A stretch of 64,000 nucleotides of DNA from Triangularia verruculosa (taxonomy: Eukaryota > Ascomycota > Sordariomycetes > Sordariales > Podosporaceae). The position numbers were made by a program, and so were the translations under genes. The notes under the pieces are model-generated. The model made no database searches, was not told the origin of the DNA, and was given only the letters and a program-made list of their open reading frames with translations. Below, one piece after another: positions 33,701 to 46,512 of the stretch; within the stretch, counting starts at the first letter, position 1; every line of letters begins with the position of its first letter. Location of the stretch: NCBI GenBank assembly GCA_033296885.1, contig MU863913.1, positions 1 through 64,000 on the forward strand, in the 5' to 3' direction.

Positions 33701-36689
33701 AAGGTATTTTACCGTAAATACCGGATACCTCCGGTATTCCACCGGTACCTCCTTCTTATCGCCTTTCTTTATATTATTATAATAAACGTATTTATCCTTT
33801 ATTATTACCATAATTTCCACTAATATAACTATTCTTACTAACCCTACTTCTTCGATTTTACTACCTTTATCGATCGAATATATTAATACCTCTTATATCT
33901 CTTACGGTAGTACCGTAGAAAGTACTTATCCCGCACTCTACTCCCGCCGTACTCCTAATCTCCTATCGTTAATCGAATACTCCCGATATATCTTCGGTCG
34001 TAGGTAGCTACTATCCTTCTAATTAATGTCTGGGTTATAATTTTCGTACTACGGTTACCTTAAAATTATATCTTTTTCTAGCCCTATATCTACAATATCG
34101 AAAATCACTATCGTTGTTTTCCCTAATACTATAATATCCAGTAGTACCGTCTCCTTAGTTACTAATTATATAAGGAAGGGTCCTTTTATAATAACTTCTT
34201 CCTCCTTCTTCCTCTATAGAATTCGGGCTTATTATATAAATCTTAGTAAAATTAAGTCCGCTTCTACTCCATTATCTACAAGTACCTGCGTTTAAAAACC
34301 CTTCTAACGCACTACTACTCGCAACCTCTTATTTTTTATACCCCTCCTTTATATAATAACAACCTCGTTAATACTTTACTCGTAATCCCTTAGAGGTTTA
34401 CGGCCTCCGCGAAAGGCCGTAGCCCTTTTCCCGACTATTATTATACCTCCAGAGTATCCTCCTTTATTAAACTATCCAGTAGTTCGAAATTAACTAACTA
34501 TTATCGTTAGGCTTCTTCTTATTTTTCGTCTCTTATACCTTATCGAATCCTCCTTCGATTACGTATCCGCCGCCCCTTTACCATAGCCCTAGCTTCGGCT
34601 TCGGCCTAAACGTCGTAGTATTTCTTAGCCTTTATTTATAAGTAGAACGCGCAATTTAGGCTTTTATATTACGCTAACTTGTATTTTTCCTCGTTAGCGG
34701 TGTCTTTTCCCTAACCAGTTATCCACTCGAGGCAGTATCTTACGTACTTAGGTATAAACCGTATAACCTAGAGTTCCTTTTCTAATTTAACTGGGTCTTC
34801 CTGTCTCTATAGGAAATAGTCGTCTAACTCTTCCTATTATCGTTCCCACCTAACTATAATTTTCATAACGGGCTTAGGATCTCCGTTTCCTCCTAATTAC
34901 CGTACTAGCCAATGTCCTTGGAGAGCCTTGCTCTGGTGATGCTTAACGCACCTATATATGATATACTAGAACTAAGGTATCCTCCTATACTCTGGGTATC
35001 TAGGATATAATTATGCCGTATCTCCATCGTATAGTTCGTACTATTTATAGCGAGGTACTTATCTAGGCATCTATAAAAGCCTTATATTAGCGATCTCCTT
35101 ACTTTCCTAGTACTTCTCCTAATCTAGTTCCCTAAACTCGAACTTGCCCTCTTTATAAGCTAACTATAGTAGCCTCCTACGGTATTACCTGAACTTGATC
35201 TTTAGGACGATCTATCGTTTATTACCTTGCTATAGCTATATAAGCGGTTAGCGATTAGTTATAGCTTATACCACCTTATTTTCAAGCTCCTAGTAGTATT
35301 ATTCAATCGCTTCGCGTTAGTTCCCGAGTTTTTCTATCTCTTCCTCGAGTCTCCGAACTCGCTCCTCGGCCTACCTTAGGGTCCCTCCATTATCTAAGTC
35401 TAAGGTGCGGATTATATTTATAGTAAAAAACCGTCTTAATCGTCGTAGGGTTTCCTCAGAGGGTCCTAGAGCAGTACTCTCCTCCAGCCTCGTAGCTCCT
35501 CTAACCAGTAGTTCTTATCCTATAACGCGGTCTTCTCCCTCGGAATCGACTATCAAGTCTCCTTCTTAAGCTTTATACCTATAATCGTTATCGGTATAGT
35601 CGTCCGCCGAATCCCGGAAATCCTCGTCGGAATACTCTACACCGGAGATCTCCACTATCCGTATTATCTTAACGACTACTACCGTCTCTCTTTCCTTCCA
35701 ACGGAGCTACTTAGATACCTAATAATCTCTCTTAAAATAGCCTATCTTCCTATAGTTAAAATATTTAACGTCGTTCTTCCCTTTAAACTGCTTCTAAACT
35801 ACGTCTACCTCTATGGGTCCTATGTAAGTAGTTCCTGAGACGTGAGTCCCGTAAGGCCGTCTCTTCTTTTTATCGTTAAGATAGTAGGGTCCTTGTACGT
35901 ATATACCCTTATACTCCTTATAGTACTGGTACTATCGGTTGTCGATGGGGACCGCTATTGTAATATATTCGTCGATAGTCTCTAGCCGTTCCTACTAGTA
36001 TAGCTCGTTCTTAACTTCCTCCTTAAGCCCGTTATAAAATAACTATATTAACCCTTCGTCGTTAATCTCGCTATATAATACGTTTATTCTAAATACTATA
36101 GCGTAGTCAGCAGTAAATCTAATTTATTTAAAGTTAGCTAGTCGTTCCTAGGTACGCTTGTTTTTATCGTACTCTCCGAATACCTCTTTAATCTTCTCTT
36201 TAAAATCCTTATACGATTTAAAACATTTATTAGTAACCGCCTCCCTTTTATTAAACTAGTTATCAAAAAAGTCTCTTATGATCGGTTCGAACCAGGTAAG
36301 TACTTTGTCCTTAAGCCTGGACGTAGTATATATAACCTTGGACAGTTTATCCGGGAAATGGGAAAGGTAATACCGAAAGTATATCTTAAGCTGGATTAAA
36401 AATCCCCTTAGCTCTCCTTTAGTCCCTCCGTAGCGGTCGGGAGCCTCGAGCCTAGCGTAATCTCCTTCCTTACGTAAAGTACTAATTTCGTAGTAGAGTA
36501 TAGTATTTTCCTACGTAAGGGCGTTATAAGAGAGGCGCGACTTATCCTCGAGCTCCTGGATACGAGCAAGGAGTTAGTCGATAGTAGGTTAAGTAGGGAT
36601 TCCCTCCTAGGTGTGAGTATTTTCGGCTATAGCGTTTAACTTAGTGCTTTCAATTTATCCGATAATAGAGTTAAAGTGAATATATAACG

Positions 36690-37130
36690 TATAACGAACC
36701 CCTGTATAGAACCTCTGAAAGGGATATTCAGTTGAAGGTAACTTCTGACAATTGGTTCGGTGCAGCTAAATAGTATACAATAAGATATCTCGATGTAAAT
36801 ACAAGATACTGTAAATATAAGCTGTGATTGTATACTGCGGAACTATCTACAAGCTATCTAGTTCCTCCGTATATATATACCTTAGGACCCCTAAGTGCTT
36901 ACCCTGCTATGGCCTCGATTACTCCTAGTATATTGCATCCTGTAGAGTGCTCGTCGTGCTATGCCTTCGATCACCCCGAGTATCTTGCATCCTGCAGAGT
37001 GCTCGTGTGCCTTAGTGCCGTAGCACTTCTGGCCAGCCCTGATTGGCTGCCTCCTGATTTCCCTAATGATTGGCTGGGGACGTCCCGCGCCCCACATACT
37101 GTACGACCTGTCGTTGGGTTAATTGTGACA
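36690..37130 (-). repeat. 441-bp LTR (5' LTR of the 29460-37130 element)
   Basis: Partner of 29460-29900. The outer edge ends AATTGTGACA at 37130 and is followed by CTTTT. The ~190 bp at 36690-36881 is the module shared with the 386- and 400-bp LTR families; 36882-37130 is family-specific and nearly free of RIP changes. It shows two clear ~51-bp repeats (GCATCCTGTAGAGTGCTCGT and GCATCCTGCAGAGTGCTCGT). Confidence 0.94.
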
Positions 37131-37135
37131 CTTTT

Positions 37136-37421
37136 AGATTGGGTTTAACGTTTAATATTTTAGTAGGTACTTTGTTACTTTTTAAGGATAGGTATAACGA
37201 TTATTAGGAGCGACTTTAATAGGGAAGGCCCGATTTCGAACGTTTCGAGGTTAAAGTAAACGTATCTTTTCCTGTCCAATTATTAACGGAGATACTAGGG
37301 TTAGTAAGTATGTTTTTATAGATATAGCTGGCTTTTTAAATAATATAGAGGAAATCTTTATCCGTTTCCGGAACTCCTTTTTATTTTAAGTAAATTAACT
37401 TAATAATTTTATCCGGAAGTA
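37136..37421 (-). mobile_element. Outer element interior, fragment between insertions
   Basis: 286 bp of RIP-affected outer-element sequence between the CTTTT duplication of the 29460-37130 Gypsy and the solo LTR. No readable motif. Its identity follows from the nested target-site duplications on both sides. Confidence 0.75.
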
Positions 37422-37821
37422 TGTCACGAATATGATGTGGACACCCGAAAGGAGCAACCAATAGGAAAGAGGAGGCATGGTAGCCAATCAGAGGAAAGGA
37501 GGATAGACCAATAAGAGGTGGATCATCCGGGACATGAAGGAATCATGAGTGATTCCTGGGAATCACTTATGATCCTTAAGAATCAGTCATGATCCGAGGA
37601 GCAATAGAATGATCTAGGTCTTGGCATTAGGTCTATATATACGGAGGAACTAGATAGCTTGTAGATAGTTCCGCAGTATGCAATCACAGCTTGTATTCAC
37701 GGTATCTTGTGTTTACATTGAGACATCTTGTTGTGCACTGTTTAGCTGCACCGAACCAATTGTCAGAAGTTGCCTTCAACCGAGTATCCCTTTCAGAGGT
37801 TCTGTACAGGGGTTCGTCACA
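37422..37821 (+). mobile_element. Solo LTR, 400-bp family, with AAGTA target-site duplication
   Basis: Starts TGTCACGAATATGATGTGG and ends GGGGTTCGTCACA; AAGTA flanks it on both sides (37417-37421 and 37822-37826). No internal region remains, so it is the product of LTR-LTR recombination after insertion. It is nearly free of RIP-type changes, unlike the outer-element DNA around it. A TATATATA core at 37634-37641 precedes the shared module 37631-37821. The upstream half has repeated ATGATYC and GATTCCTGGGAATCAC elements. The truncated element at 5931-8189 is of this family. Confidence 0.96.
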
Positions 37822-37826
37822 AAGTA

Positions 37827-39022
37827 CTTTTAAAATATAGCTTTAGAATATAGTTCTAAACTATTAAACTACCTCGTTAAGATCTATAAACTCGGTTAAA
37901 TACTGTAAAATATTTTTTTAATACTTAAGTTTCTGTATCCTATGGGCGTTACGGTACTTTTTAATTGTATCTTAGAAATATTTTTTAATAGCGGTAATAT
38001 AGTTACTTTAGATATTTGCGAGGCCGAGTCTTTATACTTAGTTAACTTACTATTGGTATTATACCTAGGCCTTTTTAGTAAGGAGTGATCTAACTTAGTT
38101 AATTTTAACTTGGTTATTGGAAAAATTAATGGGGTAAGAGTCTATATAAATTTCTATTTTAAATTATTAAAAACGGAATTTTAAAAGATCTTTGCTGTTA
38201 TAGGCCGGGGGTTTTACTATATATATCGGATTAATTTAGACCGGCGTTTAGAAAAAGAGGCGAATAAGCTAAGTAAAATCGTTTCGGCCCGAAGGATTAG
38301 GTAATCGAGGGCGGTTATATAGAACTAGGGGTCCTCTTAGTAGTCCTCCTCCTACTCTACTACCGGAATATTAATGTTTAGGTCGATCGTAATCGGGGTC
38401 CTCCGAATCTGAATTATCGGGATCGGAGGGTAGTTTTTTAATAATAATATAGAACTAGCGTAAAGGGAGGTTTCTTCTACTGTTTTCGCTGGGAGTAGGT
38501 ATTATATATATAGGGCCGGCCCGAGAAAACTCGAATTGGATATAAGTTTGGCGGAACGTACGACGTACTTAAGTATCCTGGAGTACTTAAGAGGTTAAGC
38601 GATCTCGGATACGTCGAGTTAAAGATGATATTTTGGAGGGGATAATAGTGGGAGGGTGCGATAGTTATATCGATGTTTATTGTCCGAGGCTATGTTAAAT
38701 AGAGTTAATATCAGCGTTAGGGTTCTACTTTATTTAAATACGGAATTTATTAAGAGTATTTACTATAAACCTCTTAACTTACTCTATTATATGCCGTCCG
38801 TATTCGTTAAGGGTTAAAGGATCGATAAACTCTTTTGCTAAGAGCCTATTAATATTACGGTTATATTTACCGGCCTAATTTTCGACTTGATTATTAAACT
38901 TCTTTTAGTTTTCGACCTTCTTTTCGAGGGTTATTAAAGTAGAGTGGTAGTGATTGGCGGACTTACGTAATTACTTAATAGTTTACTTACGTTAGCGTTT
39001 ATCTTAAGTGATAACGGTAATA
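37827..39022 (-). mobile_element. Outer element interior, gag/protease-side fragment
   Basis: About 1.2 kb of outer-element sequence between the solo LTR and the 39023-46507 Gypsy. By position it should encode the C-terminal part of Gag. RIP has put stops in all frames and I see no surviving motif. GC content is somewhat higher around 38270-38660. Confidence 0.7.
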
Positions 39023-39408
39023 TGTCACAACCCTGGTATATGGACGACGATAACGATTGGTTGTGGAACTACGGGAAGCAGGGACCAATCGGGAGGACGC
39101 CTAAGAGAGCTAATCACAGTGAGGAACGTTGATCAGTGTACTCAGGGCACTGAGCAGAGGAAGTAAAATACTCAGTATACTCAGGGCACTAAGCAGAGTA
39201 AGCACGACTAGGAGAAGGTCTATATATACGGAGGAACTAGATAGCTAATAGATAGTTCCGTAGTATGCAATTATAGCTTATATTTACGGTATTTTGTATT
39301 TACATTGAAATATCTTGTTATATACTATTTAGCTGTACCGAACCAATTATTAGAAGTTACCGTCAACCGAATATCCCTTTCAGAGGTTCTATATAGGGGT
39401 TCGTCACA
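39023..39408 (+). repeat. 386-bp LTR (5' LTR of the 39023-46507 element)
   Basis: Starts TGTCACAACCCTGGTATATG and ends GGGGTTCGTCACA. The last 191 bp (39218-39408, from GGTCTATATATACGG) are the module shared with the other families. It has more C-to-T and G-to-A changes in its last half than the partner LTR at 46122-46507. Confidence 0.94.
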
Positions 39409-42400
39409 CGTTATATACTTACTTTAACTCTATTATCGGATAAGTTAAAGGCGCTAAGTTAACGCTATAGCCGGAAATACTAATACCCAGGGGGGGACTT
39501 TAACCTAACCTACTATCGACCAGTTCCTTACCCGTATTTAGGAGCTTAAAAATAAGTCGCGCCTCTCCTACGATACTCTTACGCAGAAGAACGCTATACT
39601 CTACCAGGAGATCGGTACCTTACGTAAGGAAGAGGGACGCGCTAAGCTCGAGGCACCCGACCACTACGGAGGTATAAAAGGAGACCTAGAAGGATTTTTA
39701 ATCTAGTTTAAAGCTTATTTTCGGTATTACCCTTCTCGCTTCCCGGATAAAGAAGCCAAGGTCGTATACACTGCGTCCAGGCTTAAAGACAAAGCACTTA
39801 CCTAGTTCGAGCCAATCTTAGGAGATTATTTCGACAATAAATACGACGAGAGGGAGGAGGTTATTAAGAAGTATTTCAAGTCGTATAAAGGCTTCGAAGA
39901 GAAGATTAAAGAGGTATTCGGAGAGTACAACGAAGGTAGGCGTACTTAGAAGCGACTAACTAACCTTAAGCAGACTAGGTTTACTACCGACTATACTGCA
40001 GTATTCAGGACGGACGTACTACGCAGCGAGATTAATAACGAAGAATTAATATAGTTATTTTACAACGGGCTTAAGGAAGAAGTTAAGGATAAACTATACC
40101 GATAAAAACGGCCGGAAACTATCGACGAGTACATCGCAATAACGGTCCACATCGATAATCGGCAATACTAGCGCCGTAAAGAGCGCAAAGGTACGCGTAT
40201 ACAAGGACCTTATCGCCCTAACAATAAAAGAAAAAGAAGGCCTTATAGGACTTACGTCTTAGGAACTACGTACGTAGGGCCTATAGAGGTGGACGCAGTG
40301 CAGAGGCGGTTTAAAGGGAAGAACGACGTTAAATACTTTAACTACGGAAAGATAGGTTATTTCAAAAGAGACTGCCGGGCACTTAAGCAGCTCTATTAAA
40401 AGGAAAAAGAAACGGCGGCGGTCGTTAAGATACCGCGGGTAATTAAGATTTCTAACGCTAAATACTCTAGCGAGGATTTCCGGGACTTAGTTAATAACTA
40501 TACCGACAGCGATTTCAAGTACGAAGCCTAGGAAGGAGAACTAATAGTCGATTCCGAAGGGGAAGACCGCGTTATAGGATAAGAATTACCGGTTAAAGGA
40601 ACTTTAAGGCTAGAGGAAAGTATAGTTCCGGAACCCTCTAAAAAAACCCTACAGCGACTTAAGTAAGGTTTTATCGTAAGTACTATAAAAGGAACCCTAG
40701 AGGCCGAATAATAAATACGAAGGTTCGAGGAAAAGGTAGAAGAACTTCGGAACTAGTAAAAAGTAATTAAATAATACTATTATAACCTCGAGGGTAGGAT
40801 AACGCAAGTTACGACCTATAACTAGCCGTTCGTATAGCCCTAGTAAGGTAGCGAACGATAGATCGTTCCGGAGACTAAGTTTAAATAGTATTATAATAAG
40901 CTAATACAACTGGCTTATAAAGCGGGTAAGTTCGAATTTAAAGAACTAAAGTAGAAGGAATTTTAGGAGACTAAAAAAGTCGTTAATATAGGGCTCTTTT
41001 AAATACCTAGATAAAGACTTCGCTATAAATAGTACGAACTATATAATAAAGATATAGTATAATTATATCCTAAATATTTAGAGTATAGGAGAATACCTTA
41101 GTTTTAATATATTATATACGGTTATATAGAGCACTACTAAAGTAAAGCTTTCTAAAGATATTAACTAGTAAAGTAGACGGGAAAGGACGGATATCCTAAA
41201 CCTATTATAAAGATTATAACTAGGTAAAGGCGATTATAAAAAGAGTTAAACGATTATTTCCTATAAAGATAAGGAAATCCAATTAAATTAAAGGAGGGAT
41301 TTTAAGTTATATAGTTTACGCCTAAGTACGCGAGGTACTACTTCAAGTAGATAATAAGCTATAAAAAGGATACTATTAATAAAGGATATAATTTAGTATA
41401 GTATAAGAGCCCGGATTACGCTCTTTACCTATAAATAAAGGCTTAAAAGTATTACAAGGTTAGTATTAAAGGAAGTAAAGTATATAATAAGAAAGAGACT
41501 TAGAAAGGTTTTAGGAAATAAAAGAAGATCTAACGATAATAGTTAGCCGATTTCGAACTACTAAATAATTTAAAAAAGGAGGACACTCTAGAGGCTTAAT
41601 AATAATCGGAAAAAGAACTACAACCTTTCGTAAAGGCCGTAAATCTCTAAAGGACTACGAACGAAGTACTAACGAGGTCGCTATTATATAAAGGAGGGAT
41701 ATAAAAAATAAGAGATTATAAATAGTAGTGCGTTAAAAGGGTTTTTAAATATAGGTACTTGTAAATAGTAGAGTAAAAGCGGACTTAATTTTACTAAAGT
41801 TTATATAATAAACCCGAGTTCCGTAAAAAAGAAAGGAGGAAGAGGTTATTATAAAAGGACCCTTCCCTATATAGTTAGTAGCTAAAGAGACGTTACTACT
41901 AAATATTATAATATTAGGAAAAATAACGATAGTAATTTTCGATATTATAGATATAGGGCTAGAAAAAGATATAATTCTAGGGTAACTATAGTACGAAGAC
42001 TATAATTTAGATATCGATTAGAAGGACGGTAGCCACCTACGACCGAGGGAATATCGGGAGTATTTAACTAACGGTAGGAGATCAGGGGTACGGTAGGAGT
42101 AAAGTGTAGAATAAGTACCCTTTACGGCACCACCGTAAAAGATATAAGAAGTATTAGTATACTTAATCGATATAAGCAGTAAAATCGAAGAAGTAAGGTT
42201 AATAAAAATAATTACGTTAGTGGAAATTACAATAATAATAAAGGATAAATACGCCTATTATAATAATATAAAGAAAGGTAATAAAATGAAGGTGCCGGTA
42301 GAGTATTAGGGATACCTAATATTTATAGTAAAATACCTTTAAGGTCTACTAGAAAGGGGACTATAGGACTATAAGATTAAACTTAAAGAAGGAGTAAAGT

Positions 42401-45262
42401 TTAAGCTTTTTTAGGTTTACTATACTAACGATAAATAAAGTAAGGAGTTATAGAAATATTTAAATAAGAATATTAAAAAAGGATATATTAAAGTATCTAT
42501 ATCGCTGGCTAAATATCCTATTTTCTTCGTACCGAAGAAAGATAAAAGTCTACAACTATATATAGATTATCGATAGCTAAATTAAAAGATAATAAAGAAC
42601 GGTTATCTACTATTATTAATTTCGTAGTTACGGAGTTAACTATTAGGGGTATAATAGTTCACCAAACTTAATATACTAGTTGGGTATATATATATACGAA
42701 TTAAGGAGGGAGACGAATAGAAGATAGCTTTTCGTACGCCTTACGGGCACTTCGAGTATCTTATTATACCGTTTAAACTTATAAATACACTAGCGACTTT
42801 CTAGGCCCTTATTAATTATATAATTCGCTAATATCTTAATAAAATAATAGTTTATTACCTTAACGATATTCTTATTTACTTATATACTTTAGAAGAATAT
42901 AAGTAGTATATTAAAAAGATCTTAAACGTACTATATAAAACAAAACTATTAATTAATAAAGATAAAAGCGAGTTCTATATATAGGAAACGGTTTACCTAA
43001 ACTATTTAATTTTACCGGGAGAAGTGTAAATAGAGCTAGGGAAAATTATAGTAGTTAAGGATTAACTAAAACTATAAGTAGAAATAGTAAAATAGTTAAA
43101 GATTAAGGTTCGAGAGTTTCTAGGTTTTACGAACTTTTACCGAATATTTATATAAAACTATAACGCTATAATAAAACTATTAAACGACTTAACTAAGAAG
43201 GATGTTAAATTTAAGTAAAAAAAAAAGTAAAAGGAGGCTTTTTAAATTATTAAAAGTACTATTATAATAGATCCAGTACTTAAACTTCTTAACTTAAGCC
43301 GACCTTTTAAAATCGAAATAGATACTTCCGATTATACTATCGGAGGGTAACTAGGATAGTGAAATAAAGATAGGAAATTATACCTAGTAGTATTCTTTTC
43401 GAAGAAGCTAGAGGGACTATATAAGAATTACCCTATCTACAATAAAAAACTACTTACTATTATTAAAGCCTTCGAAAAGTAAAGACTATACCTTAGCGGT
43501 ACTAACTACAAAGTCCAGATCTACACGGATTACAAGAACTTAAAGTATTTCACTACTACCAAAGTCCTCAATATACAGTAAAGTAGGTAGTCAGAATTCT
43601 TATCTAAATTTAATTTTTAGATCCATTATAAAAAGGGATCCGAAAACGCGAAAGTAAACGCTTTAAGTAGAAGGGCGGACTACTATAAGGAGAAAATAGC
43701 GGAGGAGTTACTACCCTTACTATAGAAAATAGTAAAAAATATACTAAAGTATTTACTTTAGTAGTAGGCCGAGTATTATATAGTATACCGAAAAGAATCT
43801 ACTACCTATAAGTACTAAAGTAATATTAACGGTAACGATTAAGAGCGATAGGCTAAATTAAAATTATTAGGGATTTAAAAGGATAACCGTTACCGGCTTT
43901 AGTATAATAATAGGGCCTATATTAACCCGGAATAACGGAAAACACTAATTTAGAAGATCTATAAAGCGAAGTTCGGAGGATATATAGGAGTAATTAAAAT
44001 AACGGAAAAAGTTAAATAGTATTTTAATTAGCTAGGATTAAGAAAAGATATAAAAGAGATACTTTAAAAGTATAACTTTTATAGAAAAACGAGAGTAAAG
44101 AGGCATAAGCCGTATAGGTTCCTAAAGCCATTATTAGTAGTAAAGTAATTATAAAGTTCGGTATTAATAGACTTTATTATTAAATTATTAATATCTAAGG
44201 ATCCGGCTATAGGCGTTAAATATAATAGTATTTTAATAATAGTCGATAAGCTTATTAAATAAGTATATTTCTTACTTTATAAGGAGACCTAGACGGCGGA
44301 ATAGTTGGTAAATATAGTATTTCGAAGTATTACGGTAATATATATATAGCTAAAGGAGTTTATTACGGATTATAATATTAAATTTATATCGAAGTTTTAA
44401 AAGACTTTAATAAAATAAATAAAAGTAAAAAGTAAAGCGTCGTTAATATACTACCTATAAACAGACGGCTAAACGGAAAGGCTTAACTAGATTATAGAAT
44501 AATACCTTCGGAACTATATTAATTTCAAATAAAATAACTAAGTTAAACTCTTACTAATAGTACAGCTTACATATAATACAGTACCTATAGAAACAACAAA
44601 AGTTATACTATTTTTCGCAAACTACAGATTCAAACTAAACCTACAGTAGGGACCAAAGGCAAGGGTGCCTAAGGCGGTAGTAAAAGCAGGGAAGCTACAT
44701 ATATTACACGCTAAACTCAAAGAAGAACTCGAATTCGTCCGAGAACGTATACGCAAATACTACAACATCAAACGACTCGAAGGACCTCGCTTAAAAAGGA
44801 GGGATAAAGTATTTTTATTAATATAAAATTTACGCACCAAAAGACTTAGTAAAAAGTTAGACTATAGGAGGGTAAGCCCGTTTAAAGTTAAAAAGAAGAT
44901 CTTAAAGACGGTATACGAGCTAAAGCTACCTAGTATAATACGCCTAAAATTACATACCTTTTATATCTTACTTTTAAAGCCTATATTACTAATAAGTAAA
45001 ATCGATACCTAAAAGATAGCGGAAAATAAAGAAAAAAAATATAATATAAAAAAAATATTAAATTTATAGATTAATAAGGGTTAAATAAAGTATTTAATTA
45101 GTTAATTAAATTACCCGGCTATAGATAATTTATAGGAACTATCGATAAATCTAAACTACCCCGATAAATTAAAAGAATTCTACCGGTAATACCTAAACCG
45201 ACTTAAATAAAAAGATCGTACCTTAGGGTTAGAAAAGGTCTTCTTAAACCTAGAGTACAGAT

Positions 45263-45332
45263 AACCTCGACAGAAGTCGAACCTATACCTCCGACGTAGT
45301 AGTCGACGTATTATACATTATATTATAAGGTT
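45263..45332 (-). ncRNA. tRNA-like cloverleaf inside the second Gypsy element, antisense to it
   Basis: The 70-nt counterpart of 30696-30765, on the strand opposite to this element's genes. The acceptor stem AACCTTA/CGAGGTT is unchanged. The T arm is ATAGG-TTCGACT-TCTGT with 5 of 5 pairs (two of them G-T); the T stem differs from the other copy at four of five pairs, yet pairing is kept or improved. The D stem pairs T11-A24, A12-T23 and T13-A22. The anticodon-like stem TCGAC/GTCGG is kept, with a 6-base loop (TACTAC). The flanking sequence is also homologous, so both copies descend from one ancestral insertion. Confidence 0.5.
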
Positions 45333-46121
45333 AGTAAATATCTAAGGGTCGGACTATAATTAACCCTATATACCTTAATTACCTTAAAAGACTAGAGGGC
45401 TTCCGTCGGAAGAGCCCGGAGCGGCCTAAGGTAGGGAGCTCCGGGAGGAGCCAGCGACTAGCTTTAGGAAAAGGTCGGGGCTAGACGGAAGGTCGAAGGA
45501 TAGGTCGTCCGGGAGGTCCTAGCTAGGCTAGTTTAGCACTACGCGGGCCCAATCGAGGGAAGGAGAGAGGAGAAGATTAGCGGTAGAGGAAGGTTATACT
45601 TCCTCCCGCTCCAGATCTTCAATTAACCGCTCCTCGCGGACCGCGATGCGACGGAATTTGGTAGTTAAGGCGCGACGCTAAGTGTCCACTCGCGAGAGCT
45701 TCGAAGCCACTTATAGTATAGTTATACGAGCCTTTTACTCTTCGGTATCTAATTTCTCTTTCTAACGACGAAGGGAGGCTATTAAAGCGGGGGTAAGACC
45801 TAGGACATCGTAGTCGGAGCGACCAATACTTATATAATAGTTGTATTTAGAGGAGCGTTCGAAAGCGCAGTAATCGGAGAGGTTAAGGGCTTTATAAGTA
45901 GAATAACGAAGCATTTCGTCACCAAAGATAGAAGCAGCGGTTGTAAGATTTTGACGGCGAAGGGTACTGGAAAGGCCTTTCGGCGTGGATTTCTTAACGC
46001 GGTTAGATATTACGAAAGAATAGTAATTGGAAGGAGAAACCTACTTAAGGTGGAAGTTATTATTAGAAAGAAATAAAAGGAACTAGGCCATCGGAACGTC
46101 GGCCTAAAAGGGGGAGCATCG

Positions 46122-46507
46122 TGTTATAACCCTGGTATATAGACGACGATAACGATTGGTTGTAGAACTACGGGAAGTAGGGACTAATCGGGAGGACGCT
46201 TAAGAGAGCCAATCACAGTAAGGAACGTTGATTAGTGTGCTCAGGGCACTGAGCAGAGGAAGCAGAATGCTCAGTATGCTCAGGGCACTGAGCAGAGTGA
46301 GCACGACTGGGAGAAGGTCTATATATACGGAGGAACTAGATAGCTGGTAGATAGTTCCGTAATATGCAATCACAGCTTGTATTCACGGTATCTTGTGTTT
46401 ACATTGAGACATCTTGTTGTGCACTGTTTAGCTGCACCGAACCAATTGTCAGAAGTTGCCTTCAACCGAGTATCCCTTTCAGAGGTTCTGTACAGGGGTT
46501 CGTCACA
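46122..46507 (+). repeat. 386-bp LTR (3' LTR of the 39023-46507 element)
   Basis: Partner of 39023-39408, starting TGTTATAACCCTGG (two RIP-type changes in the terminus) and ending GGGGTTCGTCACA followed by TAATA. The upstream half contains two copies of CTCAGGGCACTGAGCAGAG. The last 191 bp (46317-46507) are nearly identical to the solo LTR at 37631-37821. A 186-codon plus-strand frame starting at 46377 merely runs out of this LTR into outer-element DNA. Confidence 0.94.
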
Positions 46508-46512
46508 TAATA

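Larger units (their letters stand above)
29460..37130 (-). mobile_element. Full-length Gypsy chromovirus-type retrotransposon (441-bp LTRs)
   Basis: 7671 bp with 441-bp LTRs at 29460-29900 and 36690-37130 and a perfect CTTTT target-site duplication (29455-29459 and 37131-37135). Sense is minus. Gag with a RIP-mutated zinc knuckle lies near 35780-35730 (Cys and His codons now Tyr: KYFNYRKIGYFKRD). An RT active-site trace YYFNDILIY lies at about 33195-33165. The integrase zinc end and core are readable at 31990-31736 (CNLCRRTR, then SMDFTIKLL and DSILTVVDRLTKWVYF). An integrase C-terminus lies at 31231-30990, leading into a chromodomain trace (LKYLVN, then NLNCPDKLKKFHR) at about 30960-30850. 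Many stops make it inactive. It is inserted in the outer element. Confidence 0.94.
39023..46507 (+). mobile_element. Full-length Gypsy chromovirus-type retrotransposon (386-bp LTRs)
   Basis: 7485 bp with 386-bp LTRs (39023-39408 and 46122-46507) and a perfect TAATA target-site duplication (39018-39022 and 46508-46512). Sense is plus. Gag starts near 39500. A zinc knuckle at 40330-40377 reads KYFNYGKIGYFKRDCR, where C, C and H have become Y. A protease end DIILG lies at about 41970, the RT active-site trace YYLNDILIY at 42852-42880, an RNase H start IEIDTSDYTIGG at 43310-43350, an integrase core (LIDFIIKLL, then NSILIIVDKLIK) at 44165-44270, and a chromodomain trace (IKYLIS, then LNYPDKLKEFYR) at 45090-45190. 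The element is related to, but distinct from, the 29460-37130 element, and is inactive. Confidence 0.94.

Noticed and set aside
36828..37148. 106-codon plus-strand frame
   Set aside because: Entirely within the 441-bp LTR, antisense to its element; translation of LTR repeats only.
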